A stretch of 53,097 nucleotides of DNA, taken from the NCBI RefSeq assembly GCF_000720175.1, contig NZ_JOIX01000051.1:1-53097 (forward strand). Reading direction: 5' to 3'. This DNA comes from Streptomyces sp. NRRL S-337 (GTDB lineage Bacteria; Actinomycetota; Actinomycetes; Streptomycetales; Streptomycetaceae). Every line of letters begins with the position of its first letter. The first letter of the stretch is position 1. Below are positions 19,280 to 28,719 of the stretch, piece by piece. Below the pieces are notes generated by a model. The model was given only the letters and a program-made list of their open reading frames with translations, did no database searches and was not told the origin of the DNA. The position numbers were made by a program, and so were the translations under genes.

Positions 19280-20491
19280 CTACCGGTCACCGTCCGGCCG
19301 GACCACCCCGAGGATCGGCATCGAGCCGGCACCCGTGATCGTCACCTGCCGGCCGGGCCGCGGGGCGTGCACGATCGCGCCGTCACCGAGATACATCCCG
19401 ACATGGCTGGCATCGGAGAAGTAAATGATCAGATCGCCCGGCCGCATGTCCCGGACGGCGACGTGCGGCAGCTGCCGCCACTGCTCCTGCGAGGTCCGCG
19501 GAATCGTCCGCCCGCCGTGCTCCCAGGACCGCAGGGTGAGCCCGGAGCAGTCGAAGGTGTCCGGGCCCTCGGCGCCCCACACGTAATCCTTGCCGAGTTG
19601 TGCGGTGGCGTAGGAAATCGCCTTTCGGCCGGCCGCCGACGCTTTGTTGCTGATCTCGTCCAGTACGCCCGAGTCGAGCCACTTCTGCTGCTCCCGGAAG
19701 GCCGCTTCGTCCTCCAGCTTCTGCAGCCGGGCCTTTTCCTTCGCAGCCAGCCGGGATTCCAGCTTCTTTGCCGCGTCGATCTTTTTCTCGATGTCCTTGC
19801 GGGCGCTTTCCTTCTTCTTGCGGTTCGCCTCCAGCCGTTCCCAGCGGTCGGTCGCGGCATGGGAATAGTTCTGCAAATCGCCCTGGAGTCGGCCGAGTTG
19901 AGTGATCACGCGTTTGGCGGCCAGCTGGCCCTTCCGGGCCAGGGTGGCGTTGTCGAGGAACGCTTCCGGGTCGGCGTTGAGCATCAGTTTCGCCTCGGCC
20001 GGCAGCCCGCCGCCGCGGTACTGCGCGCTGGCCAGGGCGCCCGCCTGCCGCTTGAGGGCGGCCAGGTCGTGCTGGGTGCGGTCGATGGTGCGGGCCAGCT
20101 TGACGATCTCCTTCTGCTGGCGTTCGACCTGTTCCTTGGCAGCGTTGTAGGCGTCGGTGGCCTGCTCGGCCTTGCGGTAGAGGGCGTCGATCTTCTTGCG
20201 CACGTCGTCGAGGTGGCGGGCGCCGGCTTCCGCGTCGTCCGGGGCCTTCGAGGCCCGCCCGGAGCCCGTCGGCGGGTCCTTCGGGTCGGCGGCGTACGCG
20301 GTGGACGCCGTGGCGCCCAGCAGCCCCGTGGCGCACAGGACGACGGCGGTGCACACCGCCAGCCGGCGGCCCGTGCCGGCCGGCCCGATCGCTTCGCCCC
20401 CTATGCCCCGTTCGCGCCGTTCACCCCGTACCTCCCGAACGCCCTGCCGTGCCCCCTGGCTCCCCACCAGCCACCTCCGGTCGTTCCGCAC
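19280..20491 (-). CDS. Secreted NlpC/P60 (C40) peptidoglycan endopeptidase
   Basis: A 403-residue RipA-like cell-wall hydrolase. The signal peptide is unusually long, with a basic region of about 43 residues followed by LAVCTAVVLCATGLLGATAS and an AYA cleavage site. Residues 95-270 form two stretches of coiled coil (autoinhibitory or FtsEX-interacting in relatives). The C-terminal NlpC/P60 domain has the catalytic Cys in DTFDCSGLT, His in ASHVGMYLG and the polar third residue in IVHAP. It cleaves peptide stems. The GTG start at 20491 lacks a strong ribosome-binding site, so an internal start closer to the signal peptide is possible. Confidence 0.9.
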   Translation of the reverse strand: MRNDRRWLVGSQGARQGVREVRGERRERGIGGEAIGPAGTGRRLAVCTAVVLCATGLLGATASTAYAADPKDPPTGSGRASKAPDDAEAGARHLDDVRKKIDALYRKAEQATDAYNAAKEQVERQQKEIVKLARTIDRTQHDLAALKRQAGALASAQYRGGGLPAEAKLMLNADPEAFLDNATLARKGQLAAKRVITQLGRLQGDLQNYSHAATDRWERLEANRKKKESARKDIEKKIDAAKKLESRLAAKEKARLQKLEDEAAFREQQKWLDSGVLDEISNKASAAGRKAISYATAQLGKDYVWGAEGPDTFDCSGLTLRSWEHGGRTIPRTSQEQWRQLPHVAVRDMRPGDLIIYFSDASHVGMYLGDGAIVHAPRPGRQVTITGAGSMPILGVVRPDGDR

Positions 20492-20611
20492 CGATTCGCG
20501 TCAACTCTCCGGCGCGGATGCTGCCATACCGGCCGGTAATTCAACAGAGCGACGGGCCCTTTAGTACGGGTGCGCGAGCACTTCTTTCCACGCACCCAGC
20601 CGATGGCCGAG

Positions 20612-20655
20612 GTTCACCGTGCGTTCACTCTCCTCCATCGGCCGCTTCACTTGAT
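20612..20655 (+). promoter_or_regulatory. PHO box (PhoP operator) upstream of pstS
   Basis: Direct repeats GTTCACCGTGC (20612-20622) and GTTCACTCTCC (20623-20633) match the Streptomyces PhoP 11-bp direct-repeat consensus (GTTCACC core). A third unit is weak (20634) and a fourth, CTTCACTTGAT (20645-20655), is in phase. It lies about 160 bp before the pstS start, implying PhoR-PhoP activation of pstSCAB in low phosphate and a long 5-prime leader. Confidence 0.85.
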
Positions 20656-20812
20656 CTGCCTAATTTCGGCCGTACCGAGTGCGCGTCACGCCCGGAAGGC
20701 AAGCGCGACACGGCGCAGGACAAGCCTCAACCGCACCCCCACGGCGGTCACCACACAGCTCACCACCTCGCACGCCGACGATGCGGCGCGCCCCAGGAAG
20801 GAATTCCCGACA

Positions 20813-21937
20813 GTGAAGCTTCAGCGCAAGAACCGGGTTCGCGCCCTCGCCGTTGGCGCTCTCGCCGTCTCCGGTGCCCTGGCCCTGACGGCGTGCGGCT
20901 CCGACGACACCACCGGCGGCAGCGGTGGCAGCGGTTCCGCCAAGTCCGCGAACATCAAGTGCGAGGGCAAGGGCAAGCTGCTCGCGTCCGGCTCGTCCGC
21001 GCAGAAGAACGCCATGGACGTCTGGGTGCAGAACTACTCGGGCTCCTGCAAGGACACCGAGATCAACTACCAGCCGACCGGCTCCGGCGCCGGCGTGACC
21101 ACCTTCCTGCAGGGCCAGACCGCCTTCGCAGGCTCCGACTCGGCCCTCAAGCCCGAAGAGGTCACCAAGTCCAAGCAGGTCTGCAAGGGCGGCCAGGCCG
21201 TCGACCTGCCCATGGTCGGCGGCCCGATCGCGGTCGGCTACAACGTCCCCGGCGTGGACAACCTGGTCCTGGACGCCCCGACCCTCGCGAAGATCTTCGA
21301 CTCGAAGATCACCAAGTGGAACGACGCCGCGATCAAGAAGCTGAACCCGGGCGCCAAGCTGCCGGACCTGAAGATCCAGGCCTTCCACCGCTCCGACGAC
21401 TCGGGCACCACCGACAACTTCACCAAGTACCTCAAGGGCGCAGCCCCCGGCGACTGGAAGCACGAGCCGGCGAAGAAGTGGGAGGGCACCGGCGGCCAGG
21501 CGGCGTCCGGCTCGGCCGGCGTCTCCTCGCAGGTCAAGCAGACCAGCGGCGCGATCTCCTACTTCGAGCTGTCCTACGCGACCTCCGGCAAGATCCCCAC
21601 GGTCAAGCTGAACACCGGCGCGAAGGCCCCGGTCGAGGCCACGGTCGACAACGCCTCCAAGGCCATCTCCGAGGCCAAGCAGGTCGGCAAGGGCAACGAC
21701 CTGGCCCTGCAGCTCAACTACACCACCAAGGCCGAGGGCGCCTACCCGATCACCCTGGTGACGTACGAGATCGCCTGCGACAAGGGCAACAAGGCCGAGA
21801 CCCTGCCGGCCACCAAGTCCTTCCTGACCTACGTCTCCAGCACGGACGGCCAGAACGCGCTGAAGGCCCTCGGCTACGCCCCGCTCCCCACCGAGATCGC
21901 CGACAAGGTCCGCGCGACCGTCAAGACGCTCTCCTGA
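20813..21937 (+). CDS. pstS: Phosphate ABC transporter substrate-binding lipoprotein PstS
   Basis: A 374-residue extracytoplasmic phosphate-binding lipoprotein. The N-terminus has basic residues, a hydrophobic core and the lipobox LTAC (Cys28), followed by a Gly/Ser linker. The phosphate-binding motifs are visible: ASGSSAQKNAM, TGSGAGVTTF, FAGSDSAL and HRSDDSGTTDNFTKYL. The GTG start has AGGAAGGA upstream. It is the first gene of pstSCAB and is preceded by a PHO box. It delivers phosphate to PstCA. Confidence 0.97.
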   Translation: MKLQRKNRVRALAVGALAVSGALALTACGSDDTTGGSGGSGSAKSANIKCEGKGKLLASGSSAQKNAMDVWVQNYSGSCKDTEINYQPTGSGAGVTTFLQGQTAFAGSDSALKPEEVTKSKQVCKGGQAVDLPMVGGPIAVGYNVPGVDNLVLDAPTLAKIFDSKITKWNDAAIKKLNPGAKLPDLKIQAFHRSDDSGTTDNFTKYLKGAAPGDWKHEPAKKWEGTGGQAASGSAGVSSQVKQTSGAISYFELSYATSGKIPTVKLNTGAKAPVEATVDNASKAISEAKQVGKGNDLALQLNYTTKAEGAYPITLVTYEIACDKGNKAETLPATKSFLTYVSSTDGQNALKALGYAPLPTEIADKVRATVKTLS

Positions 21938-22072
21938 CCAACCCCGGGTGGCGGCCCGACCGTCGCCACACGACCCGAGGGGCCCTTTGACCAGGGCCCC
22001 TTCCGGGCCGCCGCCCGTCCGGTGCACCGCCGCACCTGGAGTCCCCCGCGGACTCCGCAGACCGGAGAATCC

Positions 22073-23065
22073 ATGACTGCTTCTTCCATAGCCGACAACC
22101 CGCCACCACCCCAGGACGTGCGTTCCCCCGTCTCGGGCAAGGCGGTCCGCCCCGGCGACCGGATCTTCCTCGGGCTCTCCCGGGGCTCCGGCATCGCCCT
22201 GCTGGTGATCATGGCCGCCATCGCGGTCTTCCTCACCTACCGGTCCGTGCTCGCCATCTCCGGCGACAAGGCCGACTTCCTCACCACGTTCGACTGGAAC
22301 GCCACCGGCACCGAGCCCAAGTTCGGCATCGCGGTGCTCGCCTTCGGCACGGTCGTCAGCTCGGTCATCGCCATGCTGATCGCGGTCCCGGTCGCCGTCG
22401 GCATCGCACTGTTCATCTCGCACTACGCCCCGCGCAGGCTGGCCTCGCCGCTCGGCTACGTCATCGACCTGCTCGCCGCGGTGCCCAGCATCGTCTACGG
22501 CCTGTGGGGCGCGCTGTTCCTCGTCCCGCACCTGTCCGGCCTCTACAGCTGGCTGGACGACTACCTCGGCTGGACCGGGATCTTCAGCTACTCCCAGGGC
22601 GCCGCCCGCTCGCTGTTCACCGTCGGCATCCTGCTCGCGATCATGATCCTGCCGATCGTGACCAGCGTCAGCCGCGAGGTGTTCCTGCAGGTCCCGCGGA
22701 TGCACGAGGAGGCCGCGCTGGCCCTCGGCGCCACCCGCTGGGAAGTCATCCGGATGTCCGTGCTCCCCTTCGGCCGCTCCGGCGTCATCAGCGCCTCCAT
22801 GCTCGGCCTCGGCCGCGCGCTCGGCGAGACCATGGCCGTCGCCACGGTCCTCTCGCCCAGCTTCCTGATCAGCGCCAGCCTGCTCGACCCGGGCGGCGGC
22901 ACGTTCGCGCAGAACATCGCCAGCAAGTTCAGCGAGGCCGACCAGTTCGGCCAGGACGCCCTGATCGCCTCCGGCCTCGTCCTCTTCGTGATCACGCTGC
23001 TCGTCAACGGCGCGGCCCGCCTGATCATCGCCCGCCGCAAGGAGTACTCGGGAGCCGCCGCATGA
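22073..23065 (+). CDS. pstC: Phosphate ABC transporter permease PstC
   Basis: A 330-residue inner-membrane permease with six membrane segments. The cytoplasmic EAA loop EEAALALGATRWEVIRMSVLPFGRSGVISASMLGLGRALGETMAVATVL is intact and contacts PstB. GGAGAA precedes the ATG. The stop overlaps the pstA start (ATGA). The 135-bp pstS-pstC gap carries a GGGGCCCTTTGACCAGGGCCCC hairpin-like element, perhaps reducing readthrough so that PstS is made in excess. Confidence 0.97.
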   Translation: MTASSIADNPPPPQDVRSPVSGKAVRPGDRIFLGLSRGSGIALLVIMAAIAVFLTYRSVLAISGDKADFLTTFDWNATGTEPKFGIAVLAFGTVVSSVIAMLIAVPVAVGIALFISHYAPRRLASPLGYVIDLLAAVPSIVYGLWGALFLVPHLSGLYSWLDDYLGWTGIFSYSQGAARSLFTVGILLAIMILPIVTSVSREVFLQVPRMHEEAALALGATRWEVIRMSVLPFGRSGVISASMLGLGRALGETMAVATVLSPSFLISASLLDPGGGTFAQNIASKFSEADQFGQDALIASGLVLFVITLLVNGAARLIIARRKEYSGAAA

Positions 23066-24144
23066 GTGTCGTGACGGACCGCCGGACGGTCGCCAATGGG
23101 CGCAACCCGCTCCCGGTCTCCCTCAAGCAGGCCCGGCTGCCCCGCTGGACCCCGCCGGTGCTCGCGCTGGTCGCGGTCGGTGCGGGCTGCGGCATCGGGC
23201 TGGCCGCCGGACTGGACAGCACCATCCAGTGGGGCCTGATCGCCGCCCTGCTGTTCATCGCCGGCAGTTTCGTGCTGTCCGCGGCCGTCGAGGGCGTCCG
23301 GCAGGCCAAGGACCGGCTGGCCACCAGCCTGGTCTGGGTCGCCTTCCTGCTCGCCGTCGTCCCGCTGGCCTCCCTGCTGTGGGAGACCGTCGCCCGCGGC
23401 AGCAAGGTCCTGGACGGCTACTTCCTGTCGCACTCGATGGGCACCCTGCCGGACGCCATGCCCGGCGGCGGCATCTACCACGCGATCATCGGCACCCTGG
23501 AGCAGGTCGGCCTGGCCACCCTGATCGCCGCGCCGGTCGGTCTGCTCACCGCGATCTACCTCGTCGAGTACGGCCGCGGCCGGCTCGCGAAGGCCGTCAC
23601 CTTCTTCGTCGACGTGATGACCGGCATCCCGTCGATCGTCGCCGGCCTGTTCGTCCTGTCCGTGTGGATCCTGATCCTCGGCTTCGGCCCGTCCGGTTTC
23701 GCCGGGTCGATGGCACTGGCCATCCTGATGATGCCGGTCGTGGTCCGCTCCACCGAGGAGATGCTCAAGCTCGTCCCCAACGAGCTGCGCGAGGCCTCGC
23801 TGGCCCTGGGCGTCCCGAAGTGGCGCACCATCCTCAAGGTCGTCCTGCCGACGTCGATCGGCGGCATCACCACCGGCGTGATGCTCGCCATCGCCCGCAT
23901 CACCGGTGAGACCGCCCCGGTCCTGCTCCTGGTGTGGGGCGCGAAGACGATCAACAACAACCCCTTCGAAGACGCCCAGCAGTCGCTCCCGCTGTACGTG
24001 TTCCAGCAGTGGCAGCAGGGCTCCGAGGCCTCCTACGACCGCGCCTGGGCCGCGGCACTGGTCCTCATCGCCTTCGTCATGATCCTCAACCTGGTGGCCC
24101 GCGGCATCGCCCGCTGGAAGGCCCCCCAGCACGCCGGTCGCTGA
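23062..24144 (+). CDS. pstA: Phosphate ABC transporter permease PstA
   Basis: A 360-residue permease, longer than E. coli PstA because of an N-terminal extension with two additional hydrophobic segments (about residues 28-70). The EAA loop [48 protein letters not shown] is typical of PstA. It is translationally coupled to pstC by a four-base overlap and followed by pstB after 52 bp. Confidence 0.96.
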   Translation: MSVVTDRRTVANGRNPLPVSLKQARLPRWTPPVLALVAVGAGCGIGLAAGLDSTIQWGLIAALLFIAGSFVLSAAVEGVRQAKDRLATSLVWVAFLLAVVPLASLLWETVARGSKVLDGYFLSHSMGTLPDAMPGGGIYHAIIGTLEQVGLATLIAAPVGLLTAIYLVEYGRGRLAKAVTFFVDVMTGIPSIVAGLFVLSVWILILGFGPSGFAGSMALAILMMPVVVRSTEEMLKLVPNELREASLALGVPKWRTILKVVLPTSIGGITTGVMLAIARITGETAPVLLLVWGAKTINNNPFEDAQQSLPLYVFQQWQQGSEASYDRAWAAALVLIAFVMILNLVARGIARWKAPQHAGR

Positions 24145-24196
24145 CGCGGCCAAGACAGCGACCAGACGTACCCCCGCGAAAGAAGCAGTGATTTCC

Positions 24197-24973
24197 ATGG
24201 CCAAGCGAATCGACGTCAGCGGCCTCTCCGCGTACTACGGCGGCCACAAGGCCATCGACGACATCTCAATGACGATCGAGCCGCGCACGGTGACCGCCTT
24301 CATCGGCCCCTCCGGCTGCGGCAAGTCGACGTTCCTGCGCACCCTGAACCGGATGCACGAGGTCACCCCCGGCGGCCGCGTCGAGGGCAAGGTGATGCTG
24401 GACGACGAGAACCTCTACGGCAGCGGTGTGGACCCGGTGGCGGTCCGCCGCACCGTCGGCATGGTCTTCCAGCGCCCCAACCCGTTCCCCACGATGTCGA
24501 TCTTCGACAACGTCGCGGCCGGGCTGCGGCTGAACGGCTCGTACAAGAAGAACGAGCTCAAGGACATCGTCGAGAAGTCCCTCAAGGGCGCCAACCTCTG
24601 GAACGAGGTCAAGGACCGGCTGAACAAGCCCGGCTCGGGCCTCTCCGGCGGCCAGCAGCAGCGGCTGTGCATCGCCCGCGCGATCGCCGTCGAACCGCAG
24701 GTGCTGCTGATGGACGAGCCCTGCTCCGCCCTCGACCCGATCTCCACCCTCGCCATCGAGGACCTGATCGGTGAGCTGAAGGAGCGCTTCACGATCGTCA
24801 TCGTGACGCACAACATGCAGCAGGCGGCGCGGGTCTCGGACCGTACGGCGTTCTTCAACCTCGCGGCGGTCGGCCAGCCCGGCAAGCTGATCGAGATCGA
24901 CGAGACCGAGCGGATCTTCTCCAACCCGTCGGTGCAGGCCACGGAGGACTACATCTCCGGCCGCTTCGGCTAG
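24197..24973 (+). CDS. pstB: Phosphate ABC transporter ATP-binding protein PstB
   Basis: A 258-residue ATPase. Walker A is [10 protein letters not shown], the Q-loop is [10 protein letters not shown], the signature is [14 protein letters not shown], Walker B is [13 protein letters not shown] and the switch is [11 protein letters not shown]. The N-terminus [10 protein letters not shown] matches PstB relatives; a GTG three codons upstream (24188) is an alternative start. No phoU gene follows, which is usual for Streptomyces, where phoU lies elsewhere. It completes the high-affinity phosphate importer. Confidence 0.97.
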   Translation: MAKRIDVSGLSAYYGGHKAIDDISMTIEPRTVTAFIGPSGCGKSTFLRTLNRMHEVTPGGRVEGKVMLDDENLYGSGVDPVAVRRTVGMVFQRPNPFPTMSIFDNVAAGLRLNGSYKKNELKDIVEKSLKGANLWNEVKDRLNKPGSGLSGGQQQRLCIARAIAVEPQVLLMDEPCSALDPISTLAIEDLIGELKERFTIVIVTHNMQQAARVSDRTAFFNLAAVGQPGKLIEIDETERIFSNPSVQATEDYISGRFG

Positions 24974-25037
24974 GCCGTCCGGCCGGCCACCCCCGAGCGT
25001 CCTGCGGTGCTGCATGGCGGTGCCACCGCAAGGCGAA

Positions 25038-25069
25038 GGGCCCGCCCCTCCTTCCCGGGGGGCGGGCCC
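25038..25069. terminator. Bidirectional terminator between pstB and the Pit gene
   Basis: An 11-bp perfect stem, GGGCCCGCCCC (25038-25048) with GGGGCGGGCCC (25059-25069), and a ten-base loop. It lies between convergent pstB and the low-affinity phosphate transporter gene, so it can end both transcripts. Confidence 0.85.
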
Positions 25070-25108
25070 ACTGCTGTGTGGTGGCCGGTGGGTGCTCCGG
25101 CCGGTGCG

Positions 25109-26107
25109 TCAGCCGAAGACCAGCTGGATCAGCCAGTACGCGAGCGCCGCGACCAGCGCCGCCGCGGGCATCGTGATGAACCAGCCCATCACGATGTTCT
25201 TGGCCACGCCCCAGCGGACCGCGCGCGAGCCCTTGGTCGAGCCGACGCCCATGATCCCGGCCGTGATGACGTGGGTCGTGGAGATCGGCGCGTGGAACAT
25301 GAACGACGCGGTGTACATGACCGACGCGGCGGTGGTCTCCGCGGCGAAGCCCTGCGGCGGGTCCAGCTCGATGATGCGGCGGCCCAGGGTGCGCATGATG
25401 CGCCAGCCGCCCGCGTACGTACCGAGCGACAGGGTGATCGCACAGGCCAGCTTGACCCAGATCGGGATGGCCGCGTTCTTGTCCTCGACGTCGGCGATGA
25501 CCAGGGCCATGACGACCACGCCCATGGTCTTCTGCGCGTCCTGCAGGCCGTGCCCGAGCGCCATGCCGGCGGCCGAGACGGTCTGGGCTATGCGGAAGCC
25601 CCGCTTGGCCTTGTGCGGGTTGGACCGCCGGAACAGCCACAGGATGACGACCATCACCAGATAGCCGAGCACCAGGCCGATCACCGGCGAGATGAACATC
25701 GGCAGGACGACCTTCTCGATCACCCCGGACCAGATCACCGTGGTGCCGCCGGCCAGCGCGGCGCCGACCATGCCGCCGAACAGCGCGTGCGAGGACGACG
25801 AGGGCAGGCCGAAGTACCAGGTGACGAGGTTCCAGGCGATCGCACCGAGCAGCGCGGCGAACAGGATGCCCATGCCCTGGTCACCGTGCGGGGTGGCGAT
25901 CAGCCCTTCGCTGACCGTCTTGGCGACGCCGCTGCCCAGGAAGGCACCGGCGAGGTTCATCACCGCGGCCATCGCCAGGGCGGCCCGCGGGGTCAGCGCC
26001 CGGGTCGAGACCGAGGTCGCGATCGCGTTCGCCGAATCGTGGAAGCCGTTGGTATAGGTGAAACCGAGCGCGACCGCAATGGTCACGATGAGCGCGAAGG
26101 TGTCCAT
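25109..26107 (-). CDS. PiT-family low-affinity inorganic phosphate transporter
   Basis: A 332-residue membrane protein of the PiT (TC 2.A.20) family with about ten membrane segments. Both inverted-repeat signatures are present: GFHDSANAIATSVSTRALTPRAALAMAA near the N-terminus and GLQDAQKTMGVV plus APISTTHVITAGIMGVG in the second half. It probably imports metal-phosphate by proton symport. It is downstream of the DUF47 gene with a nine-base gap and converges on pstSCAB. The arrangement resembles pitH1 beside pst in S. coelicolor (from memory). Confidence 0.95.
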   Translation of the reverse strand: MDTFALIVTIAVALGFTYTNGFHDSANAIATSVSTRALTPRAALAMAAVMNLAGAFLGSGVAKTVSEGLIATPHGDQGMGILFAALLGAIAWNLVTWYFGLPSSSSHALFGGMVGAALAGGTTVIWSGVIEKVVLPMFISPVIGLVLGYLVMVVILWLFRRSNPHKAKRGFRIAQTVSAAGMALGHGLQDAQKTMGVVVMALVIADVEDKNAAIPIWVKLACAITLSLGTYAGGWRIMRTLGRRIIELDPPQGFAAETTAASVMYTASFMFHAPISTTHVITAGIMGVGSTKGSRAVRWGVAKNIVMGWFITMPAAALVAALAYWLIQLVFG

Positions 26108-26116
26108 GGCCGGGGC

Positions 26117-26737
26117 TCAGGACTCCTTGACCGCGATGGTCTCGACGGTGTTGGCGACGTGCTCGAACGCGTCCGCCGCCTCTTCCAGGATGTCCACGAT
26201 CTGCTTGAGCTTGAGCACCTCGATGGCGTCGTACTTGCCGTTGAAGAGGTGCGCGAGCAGCTTGCGGTGGATCTGGTCGGCCTGGTTCTCCAGGCGGTTG
26301 ACCTCGATCCAGTACTCGGTGAGGTTCGACATCGTCCGCAGGTTCGGCATCGCCTCGGCGGTCAGCTCCGCCGCCCGCGCCAGCACCTCGATCTGCTGCT
26401 CGACGCCCTTGGGGAGCTCTTCGACCTTGTACAGGACGACCAGGTCGACGGCCTCCTCCATGAAGTCCATGATGTCGTCGAGCGACGAGGCGAGGTTGTA
26501 GATGTCCTCGCGGTCGAACGGCGTGATGAACGAGGAGTTCAGCTGGTGGAAGATCGCGTGGGTCGCGTCATCCCCCGCGTGCTCCGCCGCTCGCATCCGC
26601 TCGGAGATCTCGGTCCGCGCGGAGGCGTCCGCCCCGAGCAGTTCCATCAGGAGCTTCGAGCCCGTGACGATGTTGTCCGCGGAGGCGGCGAACATGTCGT
26701 AGAAGCTCGTCTCCCTGGGGGTCAGACGAAAACGCAC
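26117..26737 (-). CDS. DUF47/PhoU-like Pit accessory protein
   Basis: A 206-residue all-helical cytosolic protein of the DUF47 family, related to PhoU. Metal-binding-type acidic repeats are visible (RAAEHAGDDATHAI, FDREDIYNLASSLDDIMDFMEEA, LENQADQIHRKLLAHLF, LKQIVDILEEAADAFEHVANTVE). These proteins are nearly always encoded with Pit and are thought to regulate phosphate transport. It is the first gene of the two-gene Pit operon. Confidence 0.93.
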   Translation of the reverse strand: MRFRLTPRETSFYDMFAASADNIVTGSKLLMELLGADASARTEISERMRAAEHAGDDATHAIFHQLNSSFITPFDREDIYNLASSLDDIMDFMEEAVDLVVLYKVEELPKGVEQQIEVLARAAELTAEAMPNLRTMSNLTEYWIEVNRLENQADQIHRKLLAHLFNGKYDAIEVLKLKQIVDILEEAADAFEHVANTVETIAVKES

Positions 26738-26881
26738 GTGAAATCCTCGGGGTGCATCGGATTCGGTCGAGTTGATGCTAGGCGCATCATCCAGCCACTG
26801 CTAACCGGCATTCCTTCAGTGTCGCCCATCGGGCAGCATGCTCTGCACGGGGTACCACGAGTGCCCGCAAAGTTCGGTACC

Positions 26882-26902
26882 ATATACCCACCAGGGGTAT
26901 AT
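26882..26902. promoter_or_regulatory. CsoR-type operator (perfect palindrome)
   Basis: ATATACCC-ACCAG-GGGTATAT (26882-26902) is a perfect eight-base inverted repeat about a five-base centre, matching the TATACCC-N-GGGTATA pattern of CsoR operators. It lies 30 bp ahead of the csoR-like start, as expected for autorepression relieved by Cu(I). It is 145 bp from the divergent DUF47/Pit operon and might also influence it. Confidence 0.8.
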
Positions 26903-26931
26903 AGATCGCCTAAATACCACGGGAGACGGCC

Positions 26932-27336
26932 ATGACGACCACGGACGCCGACACCACCGGCCGCACCGCAGCCGCCGCGGCCGGCCACCCCACGCAGCCG
27001 GAATCCGCCCCCCGGACCGTGACGGATACCGCAGAGACCGCCCCGGCGCACGGCGTCCACGGCTACGCACAGCAGAAGGACGCACACCTCAAGCGACTGC
27101 GCCGCATCGAGGGCCAGATCCGCGGACTCCAGCGGATGCTGGAGGAGGACGTCTACTGCATCGACATACTCACCCAGGTCTCGGCGAGCACGAAGGGCCT
27201 GCAGTCCTTCGGGCTCCAGCTCCTCGAGGAGCACCTGCGGCACTGCGTGGCCGACGCGGCGGTCAAGGGGCCCGAGGCCATCGACGCCAAGGTCCAGGAG
27301 GCCACCAAGGCCATCGAGCGGATGCTGCGGAGCTGA
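26932..27336 (+). CDS. CsoR-family copper-sensing repressor
   Basis: A 134-residue all-helical repressor. The Cu(I) ligand triad is present with canonical spacing: Cys76 (DVYCID), His101 and Cys105 (EEHLRHC). The DNA-contact segment HLKRLRRIEGQIRGLQRML is intact. An extra N-terminal tail of about 45 Ala/Thr/Glu residues precedes the domain. No copper ATPase or copZ is adjacent, so its targets beyond itself lie elsewhere. A sulfur-sensing CstR-like role is less likely because the His is kept. Confidence 0.93.
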   Translation: MTTTDADTTGRTAAAAAGHPTQPESAPRTVTDTAETAPAHGVHGYAQQKDAHLKRLRRIEGQIRGLQRMLEEDVYCIDILTQVSASTKGLQSFGLQLLEEHLRHCVADAAVKGPEAIDAKVQEATKAIERMLRS

Positions 27337-27343
27337 CGGCGGG

Positions 27344-27583
27344 CTATCCACGGCCCGCGGCACCGGACGGCTCGCCACCGCCCCCGTCCCCGTCCGCCTC
27401 CACGTCCACGTCCAGCACCTCGTCGATACGGTCCGGACTGAGCCGGTCCTCGCTCGCGGTCGCCGCCGCGATCATCAACTCACCGGTCAGGTCGATCTCC
27501 ACGAGGGCCACGTGGTCCCAGGCCGTCGGACGGCGGTGGCCGGCCACGGACAACACCTCCTCCTCCAGGCGCCTCGCACGCAT
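27344..27583 (-). CDS. Small conserved-looking hypothetical protein
   Basis: A 79-residue acidic protein: MRARRLEEEVLSVAGHRRPT, then a WDHVALVEIDLTGELMIAA block and an Asp/Glu/Gly-rich tail. There is no membrane segment or known motif. The start at 27583 fits the point where coding character begins; an upstream in-frame start (27643) would add 20 non-matching residues. It is convergent with the CsoR gene, seven bases away. Function is unknown. Confidence 0.55.
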   Translation of the reverse strand: MRARRLEEEVLSVAGHRRPTAWDHVALVEIDLTGELMIAAATASEDRLSPDRIDEVLDVDVEADGDGGGGEPSGAAGRG

Positions 27584-27679
27584 GCGGTGGTACCGCCAGC
27601 GTAAGGACGGGCCCGCACCGCGCGCATGGCACGGAAGGACCATTTCCGCTCCCGGCGGCCGGGACGGAAGGGTGGGCTC

Positions 27680-28546
27680 CTACGGAGCGGCCGAAGCGAT
27701 CTTGCCCGCGTAGATGTCGCGGCGGTCCGGCAGGCGGACCACCACAGGAGTCCCGAATCCGGACAGTTCGGTGGTCGACGTCACCGATGCCCCCTCGGGC
27801 GCGCCATTGGCGAAACGGAAGCGTTCGCGCACCTTGCGCAGCCGGCCCGCCTCGTCCAGATACGCGTCGAACGGCACCGCGCGGGTGGTGAACCCTTTCT
27901 CCGCGGCGACCAGCGCCGGCTTCGTCCGCGGCGAGGCGGCCCGCGCGGCCACGGCGATGTCCGTGGTCCCGCGGTAGTGCCGCACCGGCACGCCGTCCAG
28001 CCGCTCCTCGCCCTGGTACGTCACCTGCCGTGCGCCGCGCAGCAGTTCCGCCGCGGCGAGCGGATCGGTGGCGCCGCCGGTGACGAGGTTGCCGTCGGTC
28101 AGCGAGGCGGTCTCCACCCGCACCCACTTGTCGGCGGGCACCCCGGCCCCCCGGTTCTTCATGTACAGCGCGCCGGGCGCGAGGATCTCGGTGATCGGCT
28201 GGCGGCCCTCGCCGGGCCGGTCCGCCGGGTCCGGGAGGACGACGACGAGCCGTCCGGTGCCGGTGGTGAAGTCGTAGCCGCCGGTGCCGCGGATGGCGAC
28301 GCGGGTGCCGCCGCTGTTCGTCTCCAGGGCCGTACGGACCCGGGCCGAGCGGGCCCGGAGCAGGGCGTCGGCGCTGCCGTGGACCCGGGCGGCGACCGCG
28401 GCGGCGGACCCGCCGGGCGGCTCGTGGTCGTCGGCCGCGGCGCCTTCGGAGGAACAGCCCGCCGTCAGCAGCCCGACCGCCAGACCCGTCCCGCACGCCA
28501 GGGCCACGGCGGCCGTCCGGCCGCCCCGCCTGTCCTGCACCACCAT
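27680..28546 (-). CDS. LolA/LppX-like lipoprotein
   Basis: A 288-residue exported lipoprotein with a signal sequence ending in LTAGC (Cys31) and a Ser/Glu-rich linker. The mature part begins with a helix (AAAVAARVHGSADALLRARSARVRTALET) and continues in beta strands including VVLPDPADRP, EILAPGALYMKNRG, KWVRVE and DAYLDEAGRLRKVRERFRF, as in LppX/LprG and LolA-type lipid-binding half-barrels. It may carry a hydrophobic ligand on the outer face of the membrane. The ligand is unknown. Confidence 0.78.
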   Translation of the reverse strand: MVVQDRRGGRTAAVALACGTGLAVGLLTAGCSSEGAAADDHEPPGGSAAAVAARVHGSADALLRARSARVRTALETNSGGTRVAIRGTGGYDFTTGTGRLVVVLPDPADRPGEGRQPITEILAPGALYMKNRGAGVPADKWVRVETASLTDGNLVTGGATDPLAAAELLRGARQVTYQGEERLDGVPVRHYRGTTDIAVAARAASPRTKPALVAAEKGFTTRAVPFDAYLDEAGRLRKVRERFRFANGAPEGASVTSTTELSGFGTPVVVRLPDRRDIYAGKIASAAP

Positions 28547-28719
28547 CGCGTACGAGCCCCCTCGGCCGCTGTCTTCGGGACCGGCCTGGCCGGCCGGTTC
28601 GCTCGGGAGGGTTCGACGTCCCGCCCGTGTGCGCCTGACGTTCCGTCGACCGATCCGTTCAACGACCGTTGAGGGGGCTCGTCACGCTGGCGACATCCGA
28701 GACGCGTAGCGTGACGCGG

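Noticed and set aside
20492..20812. A c-di-AMP (ydaO) riboswitch upstream of the NlpC/P60 gene
   Set aside because: Such riboswitches often precede cell-wall hydrolase genes in actinobacteria, but the conserved core sequences were not found on the minus strand.
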